Made by a program: the position numbers and the translations under genes. Shown here piece by piece: positions 6,108 to 13,090 of a DNA stretch of 23,715 nt; the stretch's first letter is position 1, and the number at the start of each line of letters is the position of its first letter. The stretch is from JBNKFQ01 sp050289385 (GTDB taxonomy: Bacteria > Pseudomonadota > Gammaproteobacteria > Pseudomonadales > Porticoccaceae). The notes below the pieces were generated by a model. That model was given only the letters and a program-made list of their open reading frames with translations, did no database searches and was not told the DNA's origin. Location of the stretch: contig JBNKFQ010000121.1 in assembly GCA_050289385.1 (NCBI GenBank), forward strand, positions 1 through 23,715, in the 5' to 3' direction.

Positions 6108-8188
6108 AATACACTTCGTGCATTTCCAGTACCTACAAATTGTCAACTATGCCGGGGCTTGCGAAATTTCTTGATATAGAACACATAAAATTTTTGTGGT
6201 ACAGAATATTGGCGCGTCCGTCGACGATCAATACTCTGGTGGTTGGTTGGGGAGCGAAACCTAATACTTCTTTTGCGGTTAAATTTGCTCATTGGTACAA
6301 GCTCAATTTTTACCAACTTGAAGATGGTTTCTACTGTTATTGTGGTCACCCCTCCTCAGATTTACACCGCCTTTCGCTCATTGTTGATTCCGCGGGTATT
6401 TACTACGACGCGACCCGTCCCTCAGCACTGGAAAACCTGCTAAACAGTGACTTTTGGATAACACCCCCATTGCTGGAACGAGCCGAGACCGCGATGGCTC
6501 GAATCACAAAGTATCGATTAAGCAAATATAACCATTGTGGCTCCCGATCTCTTCCTGTTGCGCTTGTCGAAAATCTGAAAACAGGTAGTCACCCAAAAAT
6601 CTTGCTTGTAGACCAGACTTTTGGAGATATGTCTGTTGAACTGGGCCTGGCTAACGCCAACACCTTCGACTCTATGGCCGATGCCGCGCTGCGCGAAAAC
6701 CCGGATGCGAAGATATTTGCCAAGGTGCACCCCGATGTGCTCAAGGGACTGAAGCAGGGATACCTGGCAGACTTAAAGCATCAGGGCATCACGCTGATTT
6801 ACGACGACTGCAACCCCATTGCTCTATTGGAACAATTTGACCGAGTGTACACAGTTACCTCTCAATTGGGGTTTGAAGCCTTATTGCTGGGTAAACCGGT
6901 TACCTGTTTTGGCATGCCCTTTTATGCCGGCTGGGGGCTAACAGACGACCGTCAAATATGCAGCCGTCGACAGGTACGGCGTACCCTGCCCGAATTATTT
7001 GCCGCTGCCTGCCTGCTTTATCCCCGCTACCTGGACCCGGTAACCAACAAACGTTGCGAGCTGGAGCCCGTGCTCGATTACCTTATTCAAACCCAAAGCT
7101 ATTTCAAACCCCTGGTCAAAACACTCTGGTGTGTAGGCTTTTCACTCTGGAAGCGAGCGTTCGTTAGCCGTTTTGTCAGGCATCGTGCTCAGAAATTACG
7201 CTTTGCCTCATCCGGGCGCGTTCTAAAACAGGCCGCGATCGGTGATGCAGTTCTTGGTTGGGGGCGTAATCAAGACCACTTGGAGCCAATGCTTCCCAAC
7301 GGTGTGCCCCTTTGGCGAATGGAAGACGGTTTTTTGCGATCAGTCGGTTTGGGGGCGGATTTACGCCGCCCGGCTTCCCTTGTGCTGGACGAATCAGGCA
7401 TCTACTACGACCCAACCCGGCCGAGCGACCTGGAAACTCTGCTGCGTGAACGGGAATTCAACCAGGTAGAGCTGGACAGGGCTAAACGGATTATCGAAAC
7501 CCTGCGGAATAATCAAATCAGCAAATACAATATTGGTGACAGCGCGTTACCGGATTTTCGCGTACAGGCCGGTGAACGGACAGTGATTCTGGTACCGGGG
7601 CAGGTCAGCGACGATGCGTCGGTGCGGTTGGGAACACAAGATATAAAAACAAATTGCGGTTTATTAAAAGCCGTTCGCTCGGCAAACCCGCACGCGTTTA
7701 TTGTATACAAGCCTCACCCCGACGTTAGCAGTGGCAACCGCCGGGGCGCGATTGATCACAAGACACTGTCCGAAGCCTGTGACGCGGTCGTGGTCGACGC
7801 CAATATTATCGATTGCCTGCAAGCTGTTGACGAAGTGCACACCATGACATCCCTGGCCGGGTTTGAAGCACTAATTCACGGGAAACTGGTCACCTGTTAT
7901 GGCCAGCCCTTTTATTCCGGGTGGGGTTTAACCGTGGATCGCTATCCCCACAATCGGCGCGGCCGTCAACGTTCGTTGTATGAGCTGGCAGCGGCGACTC
8001 TGATTTGCTACCCCCTCTACTTGGGATGGCCCGAAGGGCGTCTTTTGCCGGTTGAAGGTGTTATTAATCGAATAACAGAAGAAAAATCACGGCCAAAGAA
8101 CGTTTCAGGCAGTGGTGTGTCGGGGTGGTTACTCAAGAAACTCAGAAAGCTCGCTTTCTTGCTGGAAGCCCTGGCTATACGTGACTAA
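6098..8188 (+). CDS. kpsC: Capsule polysaccharide beta-Kdo transferase, two-module KpsC
   Basis: KpsC extends the poly-beta-Kdo primer on lysophosphatidylglycerol that anchors ABC-transporter-exported capsules. The 696-residue protein shows the duplicated architecture of the family. Module 1 (about 38-330) has VVGWGAKP, LEDGFY, DSAGIYYDATRPS, DQTFGD, KVHPDVL, TVTSQLGFEALLLGKPV and FYAGWGLTDD. Module 2 (about 380-665) repeats these as VLGWGR, MEDGFLRSVGLG, DESGIYYDPTRPS, YKPHPDV, TMTSLAGFEALIHGK and FYSGWGLTVD. Both modules look intact, although module 1 lacks the FLRSLGLG extension that follows EDGF in module 2. A GGTGGAG ribosome-binding site precedes ATG 6098, inside the end of the kinase gene; an ATG at 6149 is an alternative. 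The stop TAA (8186-8188) directly abuts the inverted-repeat element. Confidence 0.93.
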   Translation: MRVKYTSCISSTYKLSTMPGLAKFLDIEHIKFLWYRILARPSTINTLVVGWGAKPNTSFAVKFAHWYKLNFYQLEDGFYCYCGHPSSDLHRLSLIVDSAGIYYDATRPSALENLLNSDFWITPPLLERAETAMARITKYRLSKYNHCGSRSLPVALVENLKTGSHPKILLVDQTFGDMSVELGLANANTFDSMADAALRENPDAKIFAKVHPDVLKGLKQGYLADLKHQGITLIYDDCNPIALLEQFDRVYTVTSQLGFEALLLGKPVTCFGMPFYAGWGLTDDRQICSRRQVRRTLPELFAAACLLYPRYLDPVTNKRCELEPVLDYLIQTQSYFKPLVKTLWCVGFSLWKRAFVSRFVRHRAQKLRFASSGRVLKQAAIGDAVLGWGRNQDHLEPMLPNGVPLWRMEDGFLRSVGLGADLRRPASLVLDESGIYYDPTRPSDLETLLREREFNQVELDRAKRIIETLRNNQISKYNIGDSALPDFRVQAGERTVILVPGQVSDDASVRLGTQDIKTNCGLLKAVRSANPHAFIVYKPHPDVSSGNRRGAIDHKTLSEACDAVVVDANIIDCLQAVDEVHTMTSLAGFEALIHGKLVTCYGQPFYSGWGLTVDRYPHNRRGRQRSLYELAAATLICYPLYLGWPEGRLLPVEGVINRITEEKSRPKNVSGSGVSGWLLKKLRKLAFLLEALAIRD

Positions 8189-8453
8189 GGGCGCCTCTAT
8201 TAATTGTTTATAGCCTCTGGCATTCAGGCTGGTTCGCAATCAAGGCGCAACGTCGACGGCATGCTGGTTGCCTGTCGAGAGGTTGCAACGCAGAGTGCGG
8301 ACCAGCCTGAATGCCCCGTAAGGCGCGGCCTGACAGGCACTGTCACCGCGTTGGTCCGCTTGCAAAGGACAACCAGCCTTTCCCTGCGCGAACCGCCTTG
8401 CGACAGTGCCTGTCAGATTGCGCAGAGGCCATAAACAATTAATAGAGGCGCCC
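8189..8453. mobile_element. MITE-like 265-bp element with 31-bp terminal inverted repeats and two internal hairpin arms
   Basis: The ends 8189-8219 and 8423-8453 are inverted repeats matching at 30 of 31 positions; the only mismatch is A8212 opposite C8430. Inside are two further inverted repeats. Arm 1 is 8220-8237 against 8297-8314 (17 of 18, the exception being a G-T pair), with more pairing towards its tip (8247-8251 with 8282-8286, 8253-8257 with 8274-8278, 8258-8261 with 8269-8272). Arm 2 is 8330-8344 against 8402-8416 (15 of 15). The whole can fold into a Y-shaped three-way junction as DNA or RNA. It carries no credible gene. No clean target duplication is visible, but the outer palindrome GGCGCC occurs at both ends (8190-8195 and 8447-8452) and could hide a 6-bp one. 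It fills the kpsC-kpsS gap and begins right at the kpsC stop codon. A non-autonomous mobile element or a structured RNA/terminator are both possible. Confidence 0.8.
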
Positions 8454-8455
8454 CA

Positions 8456-8485
8456 TTACAAATTTCATCAAATCGGGTGTAAAAT
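8456..8485 (+). promoter_or_regulatory. Weak candidate promoter upstream of kpsS
   Basis: A TTACAA box (8456-8461) and a TAAAAT box (8480-8485) are separated by 18 bp, just outside the right end of the inverted-repeat element and about 95 bp before the kpsS start. It could restore kpsS transcription if the element blocks read-through from kpsC. The boxes are only moderate matches to sigma-70 consensus. No other feature was seen in 8486-8579, apart from the GGTGGGG ribosome-binding site close to the kpsS ATG. Confidence 0.3.
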
Positions 8486-8579
8486 GGCGGCCATTAATGT
8501 GTGGTGTGGTTTATTGGTTGATGGTACTTCGGTTAACAATGACCGATTGCTTTGGTTCACAGGGATGGTGGGGTAAATC

Positions 8580-9824
8580 ATGTCAGCAATTCTTTTCCTC
8601 CAGGGGCCTTTGGGGCCTTTTTTCGCAAAGCTGGCACGTTGTGCGTCTACCAGCACCAAAACCCACAAAATCAACTTTAATGGCGGTGACCGATATTATG
8701 GTTACGCCGATTATCAGGTAGATTTTGTCGGCAACGAACCCGAATGGCCCGGCTTCCTCAAGCACTATTTGCAAAAACACGAGATCAAACTGGTCTTTGT
8801 CTATGGCGACTGCCGGTATTACCACAAGGAAGCAAAAAAAGTGTGCCGCGAGCTTGGGGTATCCTTCTGGGTGTTTGAAGAGGGTTACCTGAGGCCCAAT
8901 TTCATTACCATGGAGCAGGGTGGGGTGAATGCTTTTTCCGGTATGGACTGCACACCAGCTACCATAGAGAGTTACCAGGCAAATGGACGCCAGCCGGGGC
9001 CCAGGGTCGGCCGCACCTTCCGACATCGCGCCTGGTACGCATCCAGCTATTACCTGGCCTCTCAAATAAACAAAGATCGTTTCAGCGGATACCATCACCA
9101 CCGCAACCGTTCCGGGTGGAAAGAGCTGGGTTGCTGGCTGAGGAGCTTTGAACGCAAATTGCGTTACAAGATTACCGAGTGGCACAAACTTGCCCACCTG
9201 ATCAAGCAATGGGACGGGCACTTCTTTCTGTACCCGCTGCAAACGATGGACGACTTCCAGATGCGCCAGCATTCTGACTACCTGTCTATGGAACATTCCA
9301 TAGAAAAAGTCATTACCTCGTTTGCAAAATCTGCCGCCACTGATGACGCGCTGGTGATCAAGCACCACCCCATGGACCGCGGCTTCTGCGACTATCGCGG
9401 CTACATCAAAACCATGGCCCTCCAGCAAGGGGTGTCCGACAGAGTGATTTATTGCTACGACGTGCCAGTGCCTGATCTGTTGCGGCACACCAAAGGCGTG
9501 GTTACAGTCAACAGTACCGTCGGCATTTCTGCGTTGGTGCATCATGTACCAACCAAGGTGATCGGCAGGGCGGTCTACGACATCGAGGGCTTGACTCACC
9601 AGGGAAGCCTGGAAAGCTTCTGGCGTTTGCCACAACCTGTGAGCCAGGCTTTGTTCCGACAGTTTCGCAGTTACCTGTACGAACAAACCCAGGTTGACGG
9701 CAGTTTTTACAAACGTATCGATCACACCTGTGACGAGGCCTGGAAGCGGGTAGAGGACGCATTGCTGGTCGGCGTTATACCCGACAGCCGTTGGCGCGAC
9801 CGGGTATTGGCATTGCGAGCGTAG
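8580..9824 (+). CDS. kpsS: Capsule polysaccharide beta-Kdo transferase KpsS
   Basis: KpsS adds the first beta-Kdo residue to lysophosphatidylglycerol, the substrate that KpsC extends; both act at the cytoplasmic face of the inner membrane. The 414-residue protein has the family motifs FLQGPLGPFF (6-15), NGGDRYYGYADY, VYGDCRYYH, FEEGYLRPNFITME, YPLQTMDDFQMRQHS, KHHPMDRGF and TVNSTVGISALVHHVPTKV. Its length is close to that of E. coli KpsS. The start ATG 8580 follows a GGTGGGG ribosome-binding site. Unlike its partner kpsC it is not overlapped by the upstream gene, because the 265-bp element lies between them. A long open frame on the opposite strand across this gene is a shadow. No kpsM, T, E or D gene is in the window. 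Confidence 0.92.
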   Translation: MSAILFLQGPLGPFFAKLARCASTSTKTHKINFNGGDRYYGYADYQVDFVGNEPEWPGFLKHYLQKHEIKLVFVYGDCRYYHKEAKKVCRELGVSFWVFEEGYLRPNFITMEQGGVNAFSGMDCTPATIESYQANGRQPGPRVGRTFRHRAWYASSYYLASQINKDRFSGYHHHRNRSGWKELGCWLRSFERKLRYKITEWHKLAHLIKQWDGHFFLYPLQTMDDFQMRQHSDYLSMEHSIEKVITSFAKSAATDDALVIKHHPMDRGFCDYRGYIKTMALQQGVSDRVIYCYDVPVPDLLRHTKGVVTVNSTVGISALVHHVPTKVIGRAVYDIEGLTHQGSLESFWRLPQPVSQALFRQFRSYLYEQTQVDGSFYKRIDHTCDEAWKRVEDALLVGVIPDSRWRDRVLALRA

Positions 9825-9881
9825 CCCCAATCCCACGTAAGTGCATGGAGCAGTGACTGCAGAGGTTTTCATCGAATGTCC

Positions 9882-9937
<56 letters not shown>

Positions 9938-9963
9938 AATAACCCACTACAGAAGGTGGCGAT

Positions 9964-11001
9964 GTGAGCTTTATTCGCAATAGCCTGATTTATATGGCAA
10001 AAACCCCGCTCTGGCTGTTGTCTCTGCTGGGGCAGGGCAAATCATTTAAAGCGAACCCTGTTCTGGGGAATGTGGTTCTCAACCGCTGTGGTTTGCACGT
10101 GGTACGGTTTTTGGTGGCGCACTTGATGGCAAACTGGCGAATGATATTGCTGGCCAGGCTGGTACCACCTGAAGACAGAAAAGAGCTGCGTACGAATGGG
10201 TTTATCCTGAAAGAGAATTTTCTGAACAAAGACACCTTTGCCGCACTAAACCAGGAGGTGCGCCATGCTCGGGGCGAGGTTCGGGAGTGCGTGCAAGGAG
10301 ATACGCTAACTCATCGACTGCTGCTAGACGACAAGGCACTGCAAGCCCTGCCAATGTGCAACAAATTGATTGCCTTCGCGCCATTTCAACACCTGCTGAA
10401 ATACACTGCCACCAGTTTATCGGCACCGTTGATTTATATTCAAAGTATCAAGAACAAAAGTACCAGTGGGGGGCCAGATCCACAGAAAAACTGCCACTCG
10501 GACACCTTTCACGCAACCATGAAGGCGTGGTTGTTTCTGGATGATGTGACCCTGGCCAATGGTCCATTTAGTTATGTGAAAGGATCCCACAAGCTGACCT
10601 GGGCGCGTTTGAAATGGGAATACCGCCGGAGTATAACGGTTCGGGCGAATCCCGACGGGTATTCCGAAAAAGGCTCATTCCGTGCATCCGCGGACGATTT
10701 GCAAAGGATGGGTTTGACTGAACCAACGCCACTGGAGGTGCCAAAGAACACGCTGGTTGTTGCGAATACCCATGGCTTTCACTGCCGTGGTCAGTCAAAC
10801 CAGCCAAGCTCGCGCCTGGAAATATGGGCATTCAGCCGATGTAACCCGTTCAGCCCATTTCCTGGCATGGACTTCGAGCTGAAACGCCAGGCGGAGCATT
10901 TTGTCGTTCATCGGCTTTGGCAACGCCAGGACAAGAAGCATGGGCCAAAGGCCAGCTGGCACGTGGTTAATCCCGACAAGCTGCACGAGCGGACGGGGTA
11001 A
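9964..11001 (+). CDS. PhyH-family Fe(II)/2-oxoglutarate-dependent dioxygenase, substrate unknown
   Basis: The 345-residue product carries the iron-binding facial triad and 2-oxoglutarate arginine of the phytanoyl-CoA dioxygenase family: His178 and Asp180 in NCHSDTFH, His273 in THGFHCRG and Arg284 in PSSRLEIW. The His273-Arg284 spacing equals that of the His264/Arg275 pair of human PHYH. FLDDVTLANGPFSYVKGSHK is the typical segment after the first His-Asp. It has no signal peptide; a short hydrophobic stretch near residues 5-22 may be peripheral. The start is GTG at 9964, preceded by AAGGTGG. It follows kpsS, and its codon usage resembles kpsS. Possible substrates are the Kdo linker, a capsule sugar or a lipid; the sequence does not tell. 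It stands in a repeat-rich interval and may be an accessory cassette. Confidence 0.82.
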   Translation: MSFIRNSLIYMAKTPLWLLSLLGQGKSFKANPVLGNVVLNRCGLHVVRFLVAHLMANWRMILLARLVPPEDRKELRTNGFILKENFLNKDTFAALNQEVRHARGEVRECVQGDTLTHRLLLDDKALQALPMCNKLIAFAPFQHLLKYTATSLSAPLIYIQSIKNKSTSGGPDPQKNCHSDTFHATMKAWLFLDDVTLANGPFSYVKGSHKLTWARLKWEYRRSITVRANPDGYSEKGSFRASADDLQRMGLTEPTPLEVPKNTLVVANTHGFHCRGQSNQPSSRLEIWAFSRCNPFSPFPGMDFELKRQAEHFVVHRLWQRQDKKHGPKASWHVVNPDKLHERTG

Positions 11002-11015
11002 GAGGGTTCCGGGTT

Positions 11016-11204
11016 GAATGGCTTACTTAAGGGCGGTCGCACGTCGCACGCTATACGTCGCACGCTTTTAAGGCTGGTCCAACACGTCTTCGCACAAACC
11101 AAATGCCCCGTGGCAGAGGGCTACAGAGGCATGTTGTTTTAAGCGTGCGGACTACCGACGTGCGAGCATTTAACGTCGTATTCAAGCTTAAGTCAGTGCC
11201 ATTC
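11016..11204. mobile_element. Candidate 189-bp degenerate inverted-repeat element with flanking 11-bp direct repeats
   Basis: The ends are inverted: GAATGGC (11016-11022) with GCCATTC (11198-11204), and just inside them ACTTAAG (11025-11031) with CTTAAGT (11187-11193). Further in, CGCACGCTT on the left pairs with AAGCGTGCG on the right. Immediately outside, GGTTCCGGGTT occurs as an exact direct repeat (11005-11015 and 11205-11215), as a target-site duplication would. No coding frame is credible. Alternatively the flanking sequence is part of a 7-bp-periodic repeat (GTTCCGG/GTTCTGA-like) and the match is fortuitous. It accounts for most of the 358-bp gap between the dioxygenase and comEA-like genes. 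Confidence 0.5.
11037..11064. repeat. Four 7-bp units, three of them TCGCACG
   Basis: The units are TCGCACG, TCGCACG, CTATACG, TCGCACG in exact 7-bp register. They sit within the left half of the candidate inverted-repeat element. Related words (GCGTGCG, ACGTGCGAG) appear in inverted orientation at 11137-11165, so the repeat contributes to the large imperfect palindrome. Confidence 0.7.
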
Positions 11205-11309
11205 GGTTCCGGGTTCTGAGTCAACAAACTTCTGAACCCGATCCCGTCTGTAAGATATATCCTACATTAATATCAGATTGTTGCTAATATAAAGAGCGCT
11301 GAAAAACTG

Positions 11310-11315
11310 TATAAT
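11310..11315 (+). promoter_or_regulatory. -10 box of a promoter for the comEA-like gene
   Basis: A perfect TATAAT lies 44 bp before the start codon in an AT-rich stretch, after the repeat-rich gap. No good -35 hexamer is found at 16-18 bp; TTGCTA at 11281-11286 is too far (23 bp). Together with the strong AAGGAGGTG ribosome-binding site at 11347-11355, it suggests independent transcription of this gene. Confidence 0.5.
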
Positions 11316-11359
11316 TCGCTGAATTAAAAGGATTTTTAACCACACCAAGGAGGTGTACC

Positions 11360-11659
11360 ATGAAGCGTATCTACGCTATTTGTCTGATCGCCATCAGTGC
11401 GATTCTTACACCGGCTCTCAGCTTTGCAATTAACGAGGCCGCAGAAACCCGGGCCGAGTCGGCCATAACCAAAATCAACATCAATACTGCAGATGCCGAG
11501 GCTATTGCCTCACTTAAGGGTATAGGTGTTAAAAAAGCACAGGCAATTGTTGACTTTCGTGACCAGGTTGGCCCATTCAAGTCCGTTGAACAGTTGCTGG
11601 AAGTCAAAGGCATAGGGGAAAAACTGTTGGACAAAATCAGGGGGCAAGTAACGCTGTAG
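11360..11659 (+). CDS. ComEA-family helix-hairpin-helix DNA-binding protein, exported
   Basis: The 99-residue protein has a signal peptide (residues 1-23, basic MKR start, hydrophobic core, cleavage after ALSFA). A ComEA-type (HhH)2 domain follows: ININTADAEAIASLKGIG, then KAQAIVDFR and LLEVKGIGEKLLDKI. Such periplasmic proteins bind double-stranded DNA during natural transformation in competent bacteria; short ComEA-like proteins in other species have no proven role. An AAGGAGGTG Shine-Dalgarno sequence makes the ATG at 11360 certain. It is unrelated in function to the glycan genes on either side and has its own -10 box. From memory, a ComEA-like gene also follows wbpM at the end of Pseudomonas O-antigen loci, so it may mark a locus boundary here. 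Confidence 0.9.
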   Translation: MKRIYAICLIAISAILTPALSFAINEAAETRAESAITKININTADAEAIASLKGIGVKKAQAIVDFRDQVGPFKSVEQLLEVKGIGEKLLDKIRGQVTL

Positions 11660-11668
11660 CCACCCGCC

Positions 11669-11697
11669 GCGCAGCACGCATAGCCTGCCTGCTGCGC
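11669..11697 (+). terminator. Hairpin after the comEA-like gene, possible weak terminator
   Basis: GCGCAGCA (11669-11676) and TGCTGCGC (11690-11697) form an 8-bp perfect GC-rich stem with a 13-nt loop, ten bases after the stop codon. The sequence that follows (TTCCCCGC) has no T-run, so it is not a classical intrinsic terminator. Confidence 0.4.
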
Positions 11698-11768
11698 TTC
11701 CCCGCAAACAGAGTCTCAAACCTGCTCGTCAACCCTGCGTTCTCATAGCATCACAACATCTCAGACGA

Positions 11769-11774
11769 TATAAT
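11769..11774 (+). promoter_or_regulatory. Possible -10 box for the wecB operon
   Basis: TATAAT occurs 160 bp upstream of wecB in the 274-bp gap between comEA and wecB. No convincing -35 box is seen at the right distance. The gap otherwise holds the post-comEA hairpin and a short T/G-rich repeat; a promoter for the second polysaccharide operon is expected somewhere in it. Confidence 0.3.
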
Positions 11775-11815
11775 CCCTCGCCTTGCACACTTGATCGAAC
11801 TGGCTCTTTGCACCA

Positions 11816-11840
11816 GCTCATTTTGGGGCTCATTTTTGGG
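11816..11840. repeat. Short imperfect tandem repeat GCTCATTTTGGG
   Basis: GCTCATTTTGGG (11816-11827) is repeated directly as a 13-base copy with one extra T (11828-11840), followed by a partial copy GCTTGTTTTGG. It lies in the presumed leader of wecB. No function is evident. Confidence 0.6.
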
Positions 11841-11933
11841 GCTTGTTTTGGTGGGAATGCCGAACTAAAGGGCGTGACCGTCACCACCACCCGGGCGGTG
11901 ATCCCGCATGTCGGCTAAATAATCGGATGGATT

Positions 11934-13052
11934 ATGTCAAAAAAGGTATTGGTAGTATTTGGTACTCGGCCAGAAGCTATAAAAATGGCGCCGTTGGTCC
12001 ACTGCTTGAAAAGCGATCCACGTTTTGACGCCAGAGTATGTGTTACCGCCCAGCACCGCGAAATGCTGGATCAGGTGCTTGGCTTGTTTGATATCAACCC
12101 CGACTATGACCTCAATGTAATGAAGCCGGGACAAACCCTGTTTGAAATCACATCCAATATCTTGCTCAAAGTCAAACCCGTGCTGGAAGAAAGCAAGCCC
12201 GATATCGTACTGGTGCATGGTGATACCAGCACCACGTTGGCGGTTGCGCTGGCTGCATTTTATATGCAAATACCGGTGGGGCATGTCGAAGCGGGTTTGC
12301 GTACCGGAGACCTCTATGCGCCCTGGCCCGAAGAGGCGAACCGAAAACTGACTGACGTGATTACCCGGTATTATTTTGCGCCAACGGAAACGTCGCGTCG
12401 TAATTTACTGGCAGAAGGTATCTCCTCCGAGTTAATTTGTGTAACAGGAAACACGGTAATTGACGCGCTGTTTTGGGTTAGAGAAAAACTTCTGTCTGAC
12501 CAAATGCTGCGAGCTGAAATGGCGAGCAGATACGATTTTCTGGATGAAGATAAAAAACTGATTTTAGTGACCGGCCATCGTCGTGAAAATTTTGGGCAGG
12601 GTTTTGAGGAAATTTGCAAGGCGCTTCTAAATATTAGCAATACATATTCGGATGTTCAGATTCTGTACCCGGTGCATTTGAACCCGAATGTTCAGGAACC
12701 GGTAAATCGTTTGCTGGGGGATGCCGGTAATATCAAGTTGATTCCACCACAAGATTATTTGCCGTTTATTTACTTAATGGACAGATCTTACCTGATTCTT
12801 ACTGATTCAGGTGGTATTCAGGAAGAAGCGCCTTCATTGGGCAAGCCAGTGCTGGTGATGAGAGAGACAACAGAAAGGCCGGAGGCTATAGAGGCAGGCA
12901 CAGTGAAGCTTGTTGGCACGTGCGCCGACACAATAACAAATGCGGTTGGTGCATTGTTGGATGAGGCGTTGTATGAGCAAATGAGTACCGCCCATAACCC
13001 GTATGGGGATGGCAATGCCTGTGCCAGAATTACAGAAATGTTAGCTACATAA
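11934..13052 (+). CDS. wecB: UDP-N-acetylglucosamine 2-epimerase (non-hydrolysing)
   Basis: WecB interconverts UDP-GlcNAc and UDP-ManNAc in the cytoplasm, supplying the substrate for WecC. The 372-residue protein has the family's FGTRPEAIKMAPL start (9-21). Catalytic residues match the E. coli ones with an offset of two: Asp97 (VHGDTSTT), Glu119 (HVEAGLRTG) and Glu133 (PWPEEANR). VTGHRREN and the C-terminal LTDSGGIQEEAPSLGKPVLVMRETTERPE are also present. Hydrolysing epimerases are less likely, given WecC downstream and the length. The ribosome-binding site is weak (GGATGG three bases before ATG). It opens the second glycan block; wecC follows after 38 bp. Confidence 0.94.
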   Translation: MSKKVLVVFGTRPEAIKMAPLVHCLKSDPRFDARVCVTAQHREMLDQVLGLFDINPDYDLNVMKPGQTLFEITSNILLKVKPVLEESKPDIVLVHGDTSTTLAVALAAFYMQIPVGHVEAGLRTGDLYAPWPEEANRKLTDVITRYYFAPTETSRRNLLAEGISSELICVTGNTVIDALFWVREKLLSDQMLRAEMASRYDFLDEDKKLILVTGHRRENFGQGFEEICKALLNISNTYSDVQILYPVHLNPNVQEPVNRLLGDAGNIKLIPPQDYLPFIYLMDRSYLILTDSGGIQEEAPSLGKPVLVMRETTERPEAIEAGTVKLVGTCADTITNAVGALLDEALYEQMSTAHNPYGDGNACARITEMLAT

Positions 13053-13090
13053 TTTAAAATTGCCCGGATTTAATCCATTAAAGGAAAAGC

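Noticed and set aside
8204..8434. A 76-codon + strand frame inside the inverted-repeat element
   Set aside because: It lies entirely within the palindromic element, has no ribosome-binding site and no recognisable domain; the structure explains the sequence.
8189..8453. Integron attC site
   Set aside because: The ends do not carry the attC core RYYYAAC/GTTRRRY pair, the perfect 31-bp terminal stem is unlike attC, and there is no integrase or cassette arrangement.
11885..11905. JUMPstart/ops element for RfaH before wecB
   Set aside because: GGGCGGTGATCCC shares only the first few bases with the ops core GGCGGTAGCGT and no wider JUMPstart match is seen.
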